Of a DNA stretch of 64,000 bases, positions 1 through 9,371 are shown in pieces. The stretch lies in the NCBI RefSeq assembly GCF_009770985.1, contig NZ_WSRW01000001.1:930001-994000 (forward strand), given 5' to 3'. The position numbers were made by a program, and so were the translations under genes. The notes under the pieces were generated by a model. That model was not told the origin of the DNA. It did not search any database and worked only from the letters and a program-made list of their open reading frames with translations. Position 1 is the first letter of the stretch. Each line of letters starts with the position of its first letter. This stretch comes from Mucilaginibacter lacusdianchii (GTDB lineage: Bacteria > Bacteroidota > Bacteroidia > Sphingobacteriales > Sphingobacteriaceae).

Positions 1-78
1 TGTGGTTTGCGCCATTGCGTTTAAAGTTTGTAAGGCCCCAAAACCTACTGTCAACAATATTGCCGTTATTTTATGCAT
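1..78 (-). CDS. 5' end of an exported protein (partial)
   Basis: This is the first 26 codons of a gene that runs off the left edge of the window. The ATG is at 78-76 and the frame stays open to base 1. The translation (MHKITAILLTVGFGAL..., then LNAMAQTT) has a Lys-containing n-region, a hydrophobic core and an AMA-Q cleavage site, so it is a classical signal peptide. The mature protein is outside the window and its function cannot be told. It lies downstream of the terminator that follows the DUF5689 gene, so it is probably a separate transcription unit. Confidence 0.6.
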   Translation of the reverse strand, partial: MHKITAILLTVGFGALQTLNAMAQTT

Positions 79-143
79 ATCCCTTGGCTATCCTTTTTTT
101 ACAAAAGGAATTATTAAATGTGAACTTTGTGTTAAATTAAAAT

Positions 144-171
144 AACCTCGCCGCTATAATGCGGCGAGGTT
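144..171 (-). terminator. Rho-independent terminator after the DUF5689 gene
   Basis: A perfect 11-bp stem (AACCTCGCCGC and its reverse complement) encloses a 6-nt loop. Read on the minus strand it is followed by a T-rich stretch. It lies 22 nt past the stop codon of the last gene of the SusC/SusD operon. Confidence 0.8.
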
Positions 172-193
172 ACGTATACACAGTTTTTATTAT

Positions 194-1753
194 CTAGTTA
201 GACAACTTTGTTACATCCGAACCGGTTTCAATATCGGCCAACGTAGATGTCATGATAAGAATTATAAAACTATTACCACGTGGAGTAACCCAACTTTTGG
301 TTGTAGTATTAAACTCACCACCAAGTCTCATAAAGTTACCTAAATCGGCTACTGCTTGATGCGGAATGATATAATTATTGGTTCCCTGTCTAAAAAATGG
401 CTGCGCTGTACCGGTAGTGGCATCAGTAATGCTATAATGATCGTTATTCGGGATACGGTAACCAGTGCCTTTTGTAGCATTGTATAGGGTAGTTACACCT
501 GTGCCTCCAAAAAACACGGCATCCATTGGCACTGATTTTTCTTCCAGTACAATGCCCGAGAACACAGCCACCCCACCGGCATTACCACTGTTAGGCAGTA
601 AGCCAGAGGTTTTATTACCAAAGCCATCACCATCATTAGTTACATAAGCAATTGCCCTGATCCATTTAGCCGAGCTGATGTCTGTTGAGTTAGGTCCGTT
701 AATTTTTTTATTGCTGCCACCTACATAAAAGAATTCACCTTTGTTAACAATTCCCGATGTAAGGTTAAACTTATACGTACGGCCACCGCCCGTTACCCAA
801 CCGGCACCCGGTGCATCGCCCGGATTAGGCTCGGCACTGCCTGCGTTGGTACAAGTTACCACAGCCGCCGGCGTTTTAGAAAAATCTATATCGCGGGTAG
901 CTCTAAACTGGAAATATTCATAGTTACCGTCGCCGCCTTTGGTATCGTTTATAATACCTGTAATAATGATATCCCCTGTTTGCAACGCTGCTGCGTTAGG
1001 ATCAAGTGGAGCAGTAATTTCGCTGATATCTGATAACACGCGTGGCCAAACCTGCAATGAGCGGTTACCGCCGGTGTTTTGTTTAACTACTAAAATTCCG
1101 GCAAAAGTTGCTGTTGCGGGTACGGCAGCCGTTGCAAAATGCGCAGTTGGCTCTACATGCAGCACAATACTGTCAGCGCCGTTAACCAGGTACTTTTCGC
1201 CAGCATATGAGTCGCCAAATTTAGGAGCGGGTGCTACGGTAGCCGTTTTAACCTGTACCAGCGTGCTTTCATACAAATCAGGATTTTGTTTGATAGAGTA
1301 ACTGGAAACACTCACCGGTTTAACCGCGTTACCAGTTGATACCTTTTTAATAGCCGATTCTGTTACCCCGGTGATTTGCAAAGCGCCATCCTGACGTTTC
1401 AGTACCCCACCTTCTACATTTACCACCAGTGAATCACCTGCATGATAGTTAACTGCTGTTGCCCCCAGCGGCAGTAAAATACCGCGCGATTTTCCATTAC
1501 GGGTGTTTTGCAACACCACAAAGCCCGAAGGCGCATTGCCCGAATCGGGGTTGGAAATTACAGTACCAATAATTTGATGTGCACCCAGCATATTTTGCTG
1601 GTTTAAGGTCACGTCTGTGCCTTTGTAAATGGCGCGCACATCACCAATAGCCATAATAGGGCTCAACTGCCCATCGGCAAAATTGTGCTTTTTACAGGCG
1701 GCCCATAGCAGGGCTACACCTAAAACTGAAACTAATAGAAATATCTTTTTCAT
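194..1753 (-). CDS. DUF5689 domain-containing lipoprotein
   Basis: A 519-residue exported lipoprotein, last gene of the sigma/FecR-associated SusC/SusD locus. The signal peptide ends in a lipobox with Cys at residue 20 (LLWAAC). The N-terminal half, with GTVISNPDSGNAPSG and a following FVVLQ segment, resembles the DUF5689 domain often found in lipoproteins beside SusC/SusD pairs. The C-terminal half is a Gly/Asn/Thr-rich beta domain that I cannot name. The frame is open a further 41 codons upstream, but that stretch lies in the end of the susD gene and has no signal peptide, so the ATG at 1753 is chosen. A role in binding or processing the ligand of the neighbouring receptor is inferred from position. 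Confidence 0.8.
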   Translation of the reverse strand: MKKIFLLVSVLGVALLWAACKKHNFADGQLSPIMAIGDVRAIYKGTDVTLNQQNMLGAHQIIGTVISNPDSGNAPSGFVVLQNTRNGKSRGILLPLGATAVNYHAGDSLVVNVEGGVLKRQDGALQITGVTESAIKKVSTGNAVKPVSVSSYSIKQNPDLYESTLVQVKTATVAPAPKFGDSYAGEKYLVNGADSIVLHVEPTAHFATAAVPATATFAGILVVKQNTGGNRSLQVWPRVLSDISEITAPLDPNAAALQTGDIIITGIINDTKGGDGNYEYFQFRATRDIDFSKTPAAVVTCTNAGSAEPNPGDAPGAGWVTGGGRTYKFNLTSGIVNKGEFFYVGGSNKKINGPNSTDISSAKWIRAIAYVTNDGDGFGNKTSGLLPNSGNAGGVAVFSGIVLEEKSVPMDAVFFGGTGVTTLYNATKGTGYRIPNNDHYSITDATTGTAQPFFRQGTNNYIIPHQAVADLGNFMRLGGEFNTTTKSWVTPRGNSFIILIMTSTLADIETGSDVTKLSN

Positions 1754-1781
1754 GTATGTATGCCTTAATGAAAATGAATGC

Positions 1782-3224
1782 TTATGGTTTTTGCCACCAA
1801 ACCAGTGTGTTAATATCGTCGGTACCTTGTGCGGCAACAGCGGCGTTGTAATTCTGAGTGTTGGTTGATTGTACATAGGTTGGGTAGGCTAACCGTGCCG
1901 GAATCATACCATTATTATCCAAGCCCGGACCTTTCGGCAATATAGGATGCCCGGTGCGGCGATACTCAAACCATTGTTCCAAATCAGTAAAAAATAGGGC
2001 GTAATATTTTTGACGGTGTATCAGCTCCATTTTCTGGTCAAGCGTATAATTGTCATCCCATTTTACCATCTGATAACTCAGATAGCCCGACGGAACAGTA
2101 AGACCCCATAAAGTAATGGCATTGCTTACGCCGGATTCATAATACCCCCGTCCAGAGCTGGCAATCCAACCTTTAGCAGCCGCTTCGGCCAGGATAAGCT
2201 GAACCTCAGCATAATTCATTACGTTACCTAAAAGCGGCTCAACCTGCAATGAGGTTAATAAGGTTGATCTTGCCTCGGGCGGTTGACCAGGCAGGTAACC
2301 ACTAGGTACGCCGCCATACTCGCCCTGATATTGCGTAGCCCAGCGGCCAATGCGCGGATCGCTCATCTCGTTCAGGTTATCCACAAAAAAGCTACCCAGT
2401 TTTGGTGTATACCAATCGGCCGGACGCCAGGTAGCAAACGGTGATACATAAGGTGCCGTACCCGACCATTTTAAGATAGCCGACTCGCTGTTATTGGCGA
2501 TGATAGGATAGTTAGCCGGATTAGTGTCAATCATCTCCTTGATCTTGGCAGCTGCATTAGTTTCGGCTTTTGCCGAAACCCTTAACAGTAACCTCAAATA
2601 TAGCGAGTTACCGAACTTGCGCCATTTGGCAGCATCGCCGCCGTAAATAGGATCGCTCGATGAGGCTACGTTGGTGCCTGTTTTAAGTAAGGTATTGGCC
2701 AGCTCTAGTTGCTTGAACAGTTCGGTGTAAATAACCTGCTGTTTATCAAACGCCGGGGTATATTCTCCCTCTTTACCTTTATTGGCTTCAAAGTATGGCA
2801 CATCACCATAAGTATCCGTCAGTAGTGAAAATACCCACGAACGGCAAATTAAAGCAATGCCCTGATAGGTGTTATTGGCCGTTTCTACACCGCCATTATA
2901 CACATCGTTAATATTGGTGAGTTGCAGATACCAGTTACGGTATAAGTATTCTGACTCCGACCGGCGTATTTCGTACCTGAATATTTTACCTTCTACATCG
3001 CCCATGTTTACGGTTACCTGCATCAGCTCATTCTGAATACGCTGGCTACGGTTCATGTTGGCGCTTACAATATTGGTAATAGCCGGTGCCAGCAAGGCTT
3101 GTGGCAAAGCATGATCACTGGTATTGGGGTTAACCGCCAGCTTTTCAAATCCTTTTTTACAAGAGGATGCCGAAACGGTTAATGTTATTGCTGTTAAATA
3201 AGTTATGTATCTTTTTGCTTTCAT
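1782..3224 (-). CDS. SusD/RagB-family nutrient-binding outer-membrane lipoprotein
   Basis: A 480-residue SusD homologue. The lipobox Cys is residue 22 (VSASSC), and the mature start KKGFEKLAVNPNTSD is typical of the SusD-like_2 subgroup. SusD proteins cap the SusC barrel and bind the substrate at the cell surface. The gene starts 10 bp after the SusC stop and is followed 28 bp on by the DUF5689 lipoprotein, so the three are probably co-transcribed. The ligand cannot be read from the sequence. The neighbouring phosphoesterase hints at a phosphorylated substrate, but that is inference. Confidence 0.92.
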   Translation of the reverse strand: MKAKRYITYLTAITLTVSASSCKKGFEKLAVNPNTSDHALPQALLAPAITNIVSANMNRSQRIQNELMQVTVNMGDVEGKIFRYEIRRSESEYLYRNWYLQLTNINDVYNGGVETANNTYQGIALICRSWVFSLLTDTYGDVPYFEANKGKEGEYTPAFDKQQVIYTELFKQLELANTLLKTGTNVASSSDPIYGGDAAKWRKFGNSLYLRLLLRVSAKAETNAAAKIKEMIDTNPANYPIIANNSESAILKWSGTAPYVSPFATWRPADWYTPKLGSFFVDNLNEMSDPRIGRWATQYQGEYGGVPSGYLPGQPPEARSTLLTSLQVEPLLGNVMNYAEVQLILAEAAAKGWIASSGRGYYESGVSNAITLWGLTVPSGYLSYQMVKWDDNYTLDQKMELIHRQKYYALFFTDLEQWFEYRRTGHPILPKGPGLDNNGMIPARLAYPTYVQSTNTQNYNAAVAAQGTDDINTLVWWQKP

Positions 3225-3234
3225 CGTTGTCAGA

Positions 3235-6200
3235 TTAAAGACCTATAGTTAAGTTAAAGCCAAAGGTTCGGGTAGATGGGAACTGCCCCAGTTCAAACCC
3301 ACGCGCTATAGTAGAATTGCCCTGGCTGTTAAGTGTGATGGTACCAAACTCCGGATCAAAGGCAGGCCATTTGGTGATGATTAATAAATCGCGGCCGTAA
3401 ACACCTACGGTTAATCTTTGCATACCCAGCTTGTTGGCCAAGCGGGTTGGCAGGGTGTAATCCAGCCTGGATTCGCGAAGTTTAATAAAATCGGTTGAGT
3501 AGGTTGCGCCCTCTACGTTATCACGGCCATAATGCGCTGTGTAGTAACTCCAAACATCCTGTGCTACCACATCATTAGGACGGAAGCTTCCGTCGGGGTT
3601 TTGAATTACACCATTGCCGATGATACCATTGTAACGGCCAGGCAAAGTATTTTTGGTTTTGCCTTGCTCGGCCAATACTGCTGCCGTTAAGGAATATCCT
3701 ACAGCACCATATTGTGCATCTACCAAAAAGCTGAAGCTAAATTGTTTGTAACGGAATTGGTTACCTAAACTAGCTTTCCATTTTGGGATAGTGTTTCCAA
3801 TATAAATACTGGTATCGGTTAATTTAGGCAGGCCGTTTTCATAAACAATCTGACCGTCGGGCGAACGTTTATAACCTAAGCCATACATCGATCCCATACT
3901 GCCGCCTACCTGTGCTATTACCAAACCGCGGTTGGCCGGGCCGCCTTGCAATATCAGCGGCATATTATCGGGCAAGGAAATGACTTTGTTTTGGTTGGCC
4001 GAAAAAGTGCCGTTGATGGTCCAGCTTAAGCCGTTGCGGGTTTTAATTGGTGTACCATTGGCTTGTATTTCGATACCACGGTTTTCAACATTACCGGCAT
4101 TGATCACAGCCTCGTTGTAACCGCTCGAAGGGTCTACGCCGTTGCGCAGAATCTGGTCTTTGGTGTTGCTTTTATATAAGGCAATATCTATACCTAGGCG
4201 GCTGCCAAAAAAGCGTAAATCGGCACCAATTTCATAACTCTTGGTAAATAATGGCCTTAAATCGGGGTTAGCTACCAGAGTTGGATTTACCAAACCACCC
4301 GGAAACGGGGTAGTTGGTTTGCTATAGGTGTAAGACGTTAAATACGGTGTTTGATCGCCGCTGCCTACACCGGCAATTGAACCGCGCAGTTTAGCAAACG
4401 TTATAAATTTAGGCAGATGAACCATATCTGATATAATAGCGCTCACACTTGCCGAAGGGTAAAAGAAAGACACGTTACCTGTTGATGTTGGACTAGCCAG
4501 AATACTGCTCCAATCATTACGGGCGGTTACATCTAAAAACAGGTAATCTTTATAGTTGGCGCTAAACAAGCCATAAAAGCTGTTGATCTTATATTTCTGC
4601 TTATTGGGTAGAGCCACCAGCACACCAGCCGAATTGGCTAAAGTGAACACACCAGGGTAAAGCAACGAGTCGGCACGGGTTTCATCCTGATTATAGTTAT
4701 TTGCCAGCATACTACCACCGGCTGATATGGTGGCCGTAAAATCTTTAGTTACCTTTTTGTTATAACGCAATAAGAAATCGTTGTTAATCTCCTGCGAAAA
4801 AATGTTTTGCGTACGGAACATGCCTTTTCTAAACTTTTCCGTATCGTAAGGCCGTTGTTGCGAGCGCTGATCATATGACATGGTTAATGCAGTACGCACC
4901 ATAAAACTAAAATCTTTTGTAAAGTTGTAAGTGGCCTGTACGTTACCCACCAAATCATTCCGGTTTGATTTGTTGAGCATCTGGTAGGTAATTAAATACG
5001 GATTGTCCGGAAAACTACTGAAAGGATAACTTTGAGAAATATTTTCTTTACCTGGCAGCCAGTAATCTTTCAACCACTCACTATTACCGTTGGGCACCCA
5101 AAACATATTCCAGTACATGAGCGACTGGTTATTATAACCGGTAGACGGCAGGTTATCGCTTGAACGGTTAGTGTAGTTTACTTTTGCCGAAATTTGCAGC
5201 TTATCGGTTGTTTTTTGATTGGCCGATAAAGCTATGCTGTTACGGGTGTAACCTGTATTAGGAATAATCCAGGTATTTTTCAGGTTAGTGGCCGAAAAGC
5301 GAACGCTGGTTTTATCAGTTCCACCATCCAGCGTTACGCTGTTGGTAAACGTTTTACCGGTTTCAAAAAAGTTTTTGCGAGCGTTGGGATAAGCAACCCA
5401 AGGCGTACGGGTAGTACCTCCGGTGTGCGTAACCGGATCATACTGAAAAAAGGATTGCCCGTCGAACTTTGGCCCCCATGCCGAACTGGTGCTGCGGGTG
5501 CTGGCGCCATCGGCCGTGTTGCCAAATGAATAATAATTTTCGCCGGCTGCGCCCTGCCCGTACTCATATTGATAATCGGGCCAGCGTGATATTTGTTCGA
5601 TGCTGGTGTTGGAATTGATGGTTACACCAATACCCTTGCGTACCCTGCCCGATTTGGTGGTGATAACCAAAGCACCGTTGGCACCACGCTGCCCGTACAA
5701 AGCCGCAGCAGCCGGACCTTTCAGTACCGTTACATCTTCAATATCTTCGGGATTCAAGTCGTTTAAGCCACTACCAAAATCAACCGGCGATTCGCCATCT
5801 AAGTAAGCATTGTTGCCGTTACTTACCCTGCGGCCGCTACCGTGGTTAATTACCACACCATCAACCACAATTAACGCATCATTTTCGCCGGTAAGGTTGC
5901 TCTCGCCCCGTAATATAATGCGGTTAGAACCATCCGGGCCACCATTAGAGCGGATAAGGTTTAAACCGGCCACTTTACCCGAAAGGGCGTCGGTCCAGTT
6001 GTTGGAAGGCGCATTGGTGAGTTGCTCGCTTTTAATTTTAGTTACGGCATAACCCAAAGCTTTTTCTTCGCGCTTAATACCTAAAGCGGTCACCACTACT
6101 TCGTTTAATGATGTATTAGAAGGTTGCAGCTTAATGATAATACCCGATTCGTTTCTGCTGGCAGGGCGAGTAAAACTATCGTAGCCTACCATTGAAAAGC

Positions 6201-6672
6201 TAATGGTTTCGCCCTGCTCTACCCGTACCGAAAAATTGCCGTTTACACTGGTTACGCCATAATTGCGTTTCTTGCTATCGGTAATAGTAACGCCGGCCAA
6301 AGGCTGGTTATCATCGGCAGACACCAAGGTGCCGCTTAATACCACCGATTGTAGCCTTTTGATGATTAAGTTGCCATTATTGTTGCGGATACCTACTGAT
6401 GCCTGCCGTTCTATCTGTTTAAGTAAATCAGACAAGCTTAAACTGGTAGACGGCAATGTAATGGAACGTGCCGTGTTTAAATCTGCATCATACGATACTT
6501 TGAATTTGTACACAGATTGCAGCCGGTCTATAATATCGGCTATAAGCACTTGTTTGCTGCTAAACGTTACTGTGGTATTGCTTTGGCTTTGTGCGTAAGC
6601 AGGCACAAGGCTCAAACTTAACAGCACACCCAAACACAGCTTACACAAGTTTAGTAGAGGTTTTGAGTACAT
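3235..6672 (-). CDS. SusC/RagA-family TonB-dependent receptor with STN signalling domain
   Basis: A 1145-residue outer-membrane receptor. In order: signal peptide (to about residue 27, PAYAQ), an STN (secretin/TonB N-terminal) domain (about 35-105), a carboxypeptidase-like regulatory domain (about 110-195), a plug domain opening with the SusC signature NEVVVTALGIKREEK, then the 22-strand barrel. The STN domain is what such receptors use to signal through FecR to an ECF sigma factor, and fecR lies directly upstream (14-bp gap). The locus is therefore probably induced by its own ligand. Length and domain order are normal for the family. Confidence 0.95.
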   Translation of the reverse strand: MYSKPLLNLCKLCLGVLLSLSLVPAYAQSQSNTTVTFSSKQVLIADIIDRLQSVYKFKVSYDADLNTARSITLPSTSLSLSDLLKQIERQASVGIRNNNGNLIIKRLQSVVLSGTLVSADDNQPLAGVTITDSKKRNYGVTSVNGNFSVRVEQGETISFSMVGYDSFTRPASRNESGIIIKLQPSNTSLNEVVVTALGIKREEKALGYAVTKIKSEQLTNAPSNNWTDALSGKVAGLNLIRSNGGPDGSNRIILRGESNLTGENDALIVVDGVVINHGSGRRVSNGNNAYLDGESPVDFGSGLNDLNPEDIEDVTVLKGPAAAALYGQRGANGALVITTKSGRVRKGIGVTINSNTSIEQISRWPDYQYEYGQGAAGENYYSFGNTADGASTRSTSSAWGPKFDGQSFFQYDPVTHTGGTTRTPWVAYPNARKNFFETGKTFTNSVTLDGGTDKTSVRFSATNLKNTWIIPNTGYTRNSIALSANQKTTDKLQISAKVNYTNRSSDNLPSTGYNNQSLMYWNMFWVPNGNSEWLKDYWLPGKENISQSYPFSSFPDNPYLITYQMLNKSNRNDLVGNVQATYNFTKDFSFMVRTALTMSYDQRSQQRPYDTEKFRKGMFRTQNIFSQEINNDFLLRYNKKVTKDFTATISAGGSMLANNYNQDETRADSLLYPGVFTLANSAGVLVALPNKQKYKINSFYGLFSANYKDYLFLDVTARNDWSSILASPTSTGNVSFFYPSASVSAIISDMVHLPKFITFAKLRGSIAGVGSGDQTPYLTSYTYSKPTTPFPGGLVNPTLVANPDLRPLFTKSYEIGADLRFFGSRLGIDIALYKSNTKDQILRNGVDPSSGYNEAVINAGNVENRGIEIQANGTPIKTRNGLSWTINGTFSANQNKVISLPDNMPLILQGGPANRGLVIAQVGGSMGSMYGLGYKRSPDGQIVYENGLPKLTDTSIYIGNTIPKWKASLGNQFRYKQFSFSFLVDAQYGAVGYSLTAAVLAEQGKTKNTLPGRYNGIIGNGVIQNPDGSFRPNDVVAQDVWSYYTAHYGRDNVEGATYSTDFIKLRESRLDYTLPTRLANKLGMQRLTVGVYGRDLLIITKWPAFDPEFGTITLNSQGNSTIARGFELGQFPSTRTFGFNLTIGL

Positions 6673-6685
6673 AATTTAAATGGAA

Positions 6686-7651
6686 TTAGTATAAGATGAT
6701 TTTATTTTCGTTTTTAAATCGGTATTGAATGCCGGTGGCATAAGCCAGGCCGTCGAGCAGGTTGCTGATACCGGTGTCTTTCATTTCGCCGCTGAAACGG
6801 GCATGCTGATAAGCTGAAGGCAATACCTCTACCTCCACATTATAATAGCGCTGTATTTTAAGGGCTATTTCATCTACCGGGCTGTCATGAAAATACAGTG
6901 TGCCGTTTTGTAAGGCTGATGCTTCGCGTACATCCACCCGCTGTATATGCAGCTTTTGGCCGGCAACCTGATAGCTCAACTCGTTACCGGCTTTGATGTA
7001 GTGCGTTTTACCATTAACAACCACACCAACCAAACCGGTAGCTACCTTAATCTCTTCATTTTTTTCTTTTTGGGTAAGTACATTGAAGGAAGTACCCAGC
7101 ACATGCACAACGGCGTTATTAGCTGTAGTTACCGTGAAAGGTACGTGCGCATGATGTTGCACATCAAAAAAGGCTTCGCCTGTAAGGCTAACTTTACGGG
7201 TACCTTGGCCATACTGGCCACTTACCTTTAAAATAGATTTAGGCCCCAGGTAAGCCACAGAACCATCAGGCAATTTAAATTCGCGGCGCTGGTGGGCCGA
7301 TGTTTTTAAAACGGTATATTCTTGGTTAATGCCAACTGAAGATCTTAAAGAGAGCCAGGTTAGCAAGCTGGCCAGCAAAAGAGTTGCTGCAATGCCCAGC
7401 CCCCAAAACATGCGTACCGATTTATTGATGGTTTCTGGCTTAGGGGTTTCTAAAATACGATCAAGCAGCTTGGTCCATTCGTTGTGTACGGCTTCGTCTT
7501 TAAGCGGCTGATTCAGCTGCTCATGCTTTTCCTGCAGTTGCTTAAGCAATAGTTTATTGGCGGGCTTTTCTTCCAGCCATTTCTCTACCTCGGCATTTTG
7601 CCCGGGGGTAGTTTCGTTAACAATGTATTTGGTTAAAATCTCCCAGTTCAC
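6686..7651 (-). CDS. FecR-family anti-sigma factor
   Basis: A 321-residue inner-membrane anti-sigma factor. An N-terminal cytoplasmic segment (1-80) with conserved Trp residues is followed by one membrane helix (about 81-102), a periplasmic FecR domain (about 115-215) and a C-terminal DUF4974 domain (about 250-318). The start is GTG: in-frame stops upstream exclude an earlier ATG, and the chosen start gives the expected MNWEILTKYI-type opening. It should relay receptor occupancy from the STN domain of the downstream SusC. The probable partner sigma factor is not adjacent but 1.7 kb upstream, beyond the phosphoesterase gene. Confidence 0.92.
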   Translation of the reverse strand: MNWEILTKYIVNETTPGQNAEVEKWLEEKPANKLLLKQLQEKHEQLNQPLKDEAVHNEWTKLLDRILETPKPETINKSVRMFWGLGIAATLLLASLLTWLSLRSSVGINQEYTVLKTSAHQRREFKLPDGSVAYLGPKSILKVSGQYGQGTRKVSLTGEAFFDVQHHAHVPFTVTTANNAVVHVLGTSFNVLTQKEKNEEIKVATGLVGVVVNGKTHYIKAGNELSYQVAGQKLHIQRVDVREASALQNGTLYFHDSPVDEIALKIQRYYNVEVEVLPSAYQHARFSGEMKDTGISNLLDGLAYATGIQYRFKNENKIILY

Positions 7652-7754
7652 TCGTGTGATTATTTACTGGAAGAGGTTTGCCAACCCGTTTTCCACCAAA
7701 AGAAATCGTTAAGTGTTTATGAAGATTATGTTAACACCCCCAGATTTTAAAGCG

Positions 7755-7787
7755 CAAAAGCCGCTTGGTTTGAACAAGCGGCTTTTG
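7755..7787 (-). terminator. Terminator between the phosphoesterase and fecR
   Basis: A perfect 13-bp stem (CAAAAGCCGCTTG and its complement) with a 7-nt loop, ending in TTTTG on the minus strand. It lies 22 nt past the phosphoesterase stop. It probably separates sigma/phosphoesterase transcription from the fecR-susCD unit. Confidence 0.8.
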
Positions 7788-7809
7788 TGATATATCCTGA
7801 GTGCTTTTT

Positions 7810-9303
7810 TTACAGACTGATTTCTTGCGAGTACTGTTTACCGAACCTGTCGGTAGCCACTACCTTGATCGCTTTTGCACCTGCCGAGGGCTTGGCAAAA
7901 AACAGATGATCAGTTAAAGTAGGGTCAACAAACTTATGCTTTTTAGGCAACTGCGGGCCTTCATATAATTCAACAGACCAAGGGTCGAAATCAACACGTT
8001 GCTCCATTTCACCTTTGGCATTGCCATCCTCAAACCATTGTACCTTCCAGGTTTTATCCCAGTTCCAAACATTGGCTACAACCTCATCGGGCGATGTTTT
8101 CAAGTAACCTTTTGGATAAATCTTCAACTGGTAATCTTTAGGCTTACCGGTTGATTTGTAATACCAGCTAATGTCATTGCCTTTTACATCATATACGGCG
8201 TAACCTTCGGGCGTACCGTCGCTGCAAATGGGGCCCGTCCACCAGGCGCCGCAAACTGTGCCATGCACGTGTTCTATAACGTTACCGTCTTCCCATTTTT
8301 CATTCATATGGGTGTGGCCCGACATAATATGCACTTTATAAGGCGCCAAGATTTTATATAGTTGTTCGCGGTTAGATACCGTGCCACCCAACTCTTCTTC
8401 CTTTAGTTTGTTACGACGCATAGAGCCGGTGTTGGTAGGTATATGCAACGCTACAACCACGGTGCTGCCTGGTTTTACATGAGCTAAATCCTGCTCTAGC
8501 CATTGCAGCTGTGTTTCGGTTAAATAACCGATGTACTTTTTAGCCGTACCGATAAAAAACACATCATCCAGTACTACATAATGAATATTACCACGATTGT
8601 AAGAGTAATAAGTAGGACCGAAATGACTTTTAAAGGTTTGCGCCGAGTAATCGTCGGTACGGGCGGTAAGGTCCATATCGTGGTTACCTATCACGTTGAA
8701 AAACGGAATACCGCTAATGCTTACCGCTTTTTTATAATCTTCATATAACTCAAAATGATCCCACACTAAATCGCCACAGCCAATGGCGTGTATCAGCGAA
8801 CCTGCAGGATAAGTGCTTACCAGATTACGCAGATCGGGCGCTGATTGCTCTATTAATATTTGAGTATCTTTTTTAGAAATCATTTGCGGATCGGCCCAAA
8901 CTACGAACGTGTGATTCCGGTCATCTCCTTTTAATTTGGTTAGTTTGAAATCTGCAGTAAAAACGGGTTTACCTTTTTGAATAGTTTTGTAAAACTCGGC
9001 AATACCCTGGTTGTGCGGGAACTCATATCCGGCCGGAACACTGATGTATACAAACTGAGCGGTTTTGTTACTTAACAACTGGTAATTACCGCCTTTATCA
9101 GTATACACTATGTTAAAGCCATCGGTAACGGCCACATGAGCAACGCCTGTGCCATTGGCCAGCACCCGGCCTTTAAGCGTAATATTAGCAATATCTGCCT
9201 TAGCTGATTCAGCATAAGTATCAGCCGCCAGTACTACCGACGGAACGGTGAGCACCGCTCCTGTTAAACCCAGGTTTTTAATAAAATCTCTTCTGTTAGC
9301 CAT
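7810..9303 (-). CDS. Secreted calcineurin-like metallophosphoesterase
   Basis: A 497-residue exported phosphoesterase. The N terminus MANRRDFIKNLG plus a hydrophobic stretch looks like a Tat signal. A beta-sandwich domain (about 40-125) precedes the catalytic domain. Metal-ligand motifs are ADPQ (137-140, in place of the usual DxH), GDLVWD (177-182), GNHD (206-209), a His at 287 and GHTH (329-332). A further C-terminal beta domain follows (about 365-497), as in phosphoesterases annotated with calcineurin-like N- and C-terminal domains. It should hydrolyse phosphomono- or diesters outside the cytoplasm. It sits between the ECF sigma and fecR genes, so it may work on the receptor's ligand (inference). 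Confidence 0.9.
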   Translation of the reverse strand: MANRRDFIKNLGLTGAVLTVPSVVLAADTYAESAKADIANITLKGRVLANGTGVAHVAVTDGFNIVYTDKGGNYQLLSNKTAQFVYISVPAGYEFPHNQGIAEFYKTIQKGKPVFTADFKLTKLKGDDRNHTFVVWADPQMISKKDTQILIEQSAPDLRNLVSTYPAGSLIHAIGCGDLVWDHFELYEDYKKAVSISGIPFFNVIGNHDMDLTARTDDYSAQTFKSHFGPTYYSYNRGNIHYVVLDDVFFIGTAKKYIGYLTETQLQWLEQDLAHVKPGSTVVVALHIPTNTGSMRRNKLKEEELGGTVSNREQLYKILAPYKVHIMSGHTHMNEKWEDGNVIEHVHGTVCGAWWTGPICSDGTPEGYAVYDVKGNDISWYYKSTGKPKDYQLKIYPKGYLKTSPDEVVANVWNWDKTWKVQWFEDGNAKGEMEQRVDFDPWSVELYEGPQLPKKHKFVDPTLTDHLFFAKPSAGAKAIKVVATDRFGKQYSQEISL

Positions 9304-9371
9304 ATATAAATTTTGAAGGATATACTTTTAAAGAAGAGTAACTGAACCGGCTAAACCCCCAAAACAAAAGG

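Noticed and set aside
939-1301. 120-codon plus-strand ORF opposite the DUF5689 gene
   Set aside because: It is the antisense shadow of a well-supported gene, with no recognisable domain or start context.
1754-1876. 41-codon N-terminal extension of the DUF5689 protein
   Set aside because: It lies within the end of the susD gene and would bury the lipoprotein signal peptide.
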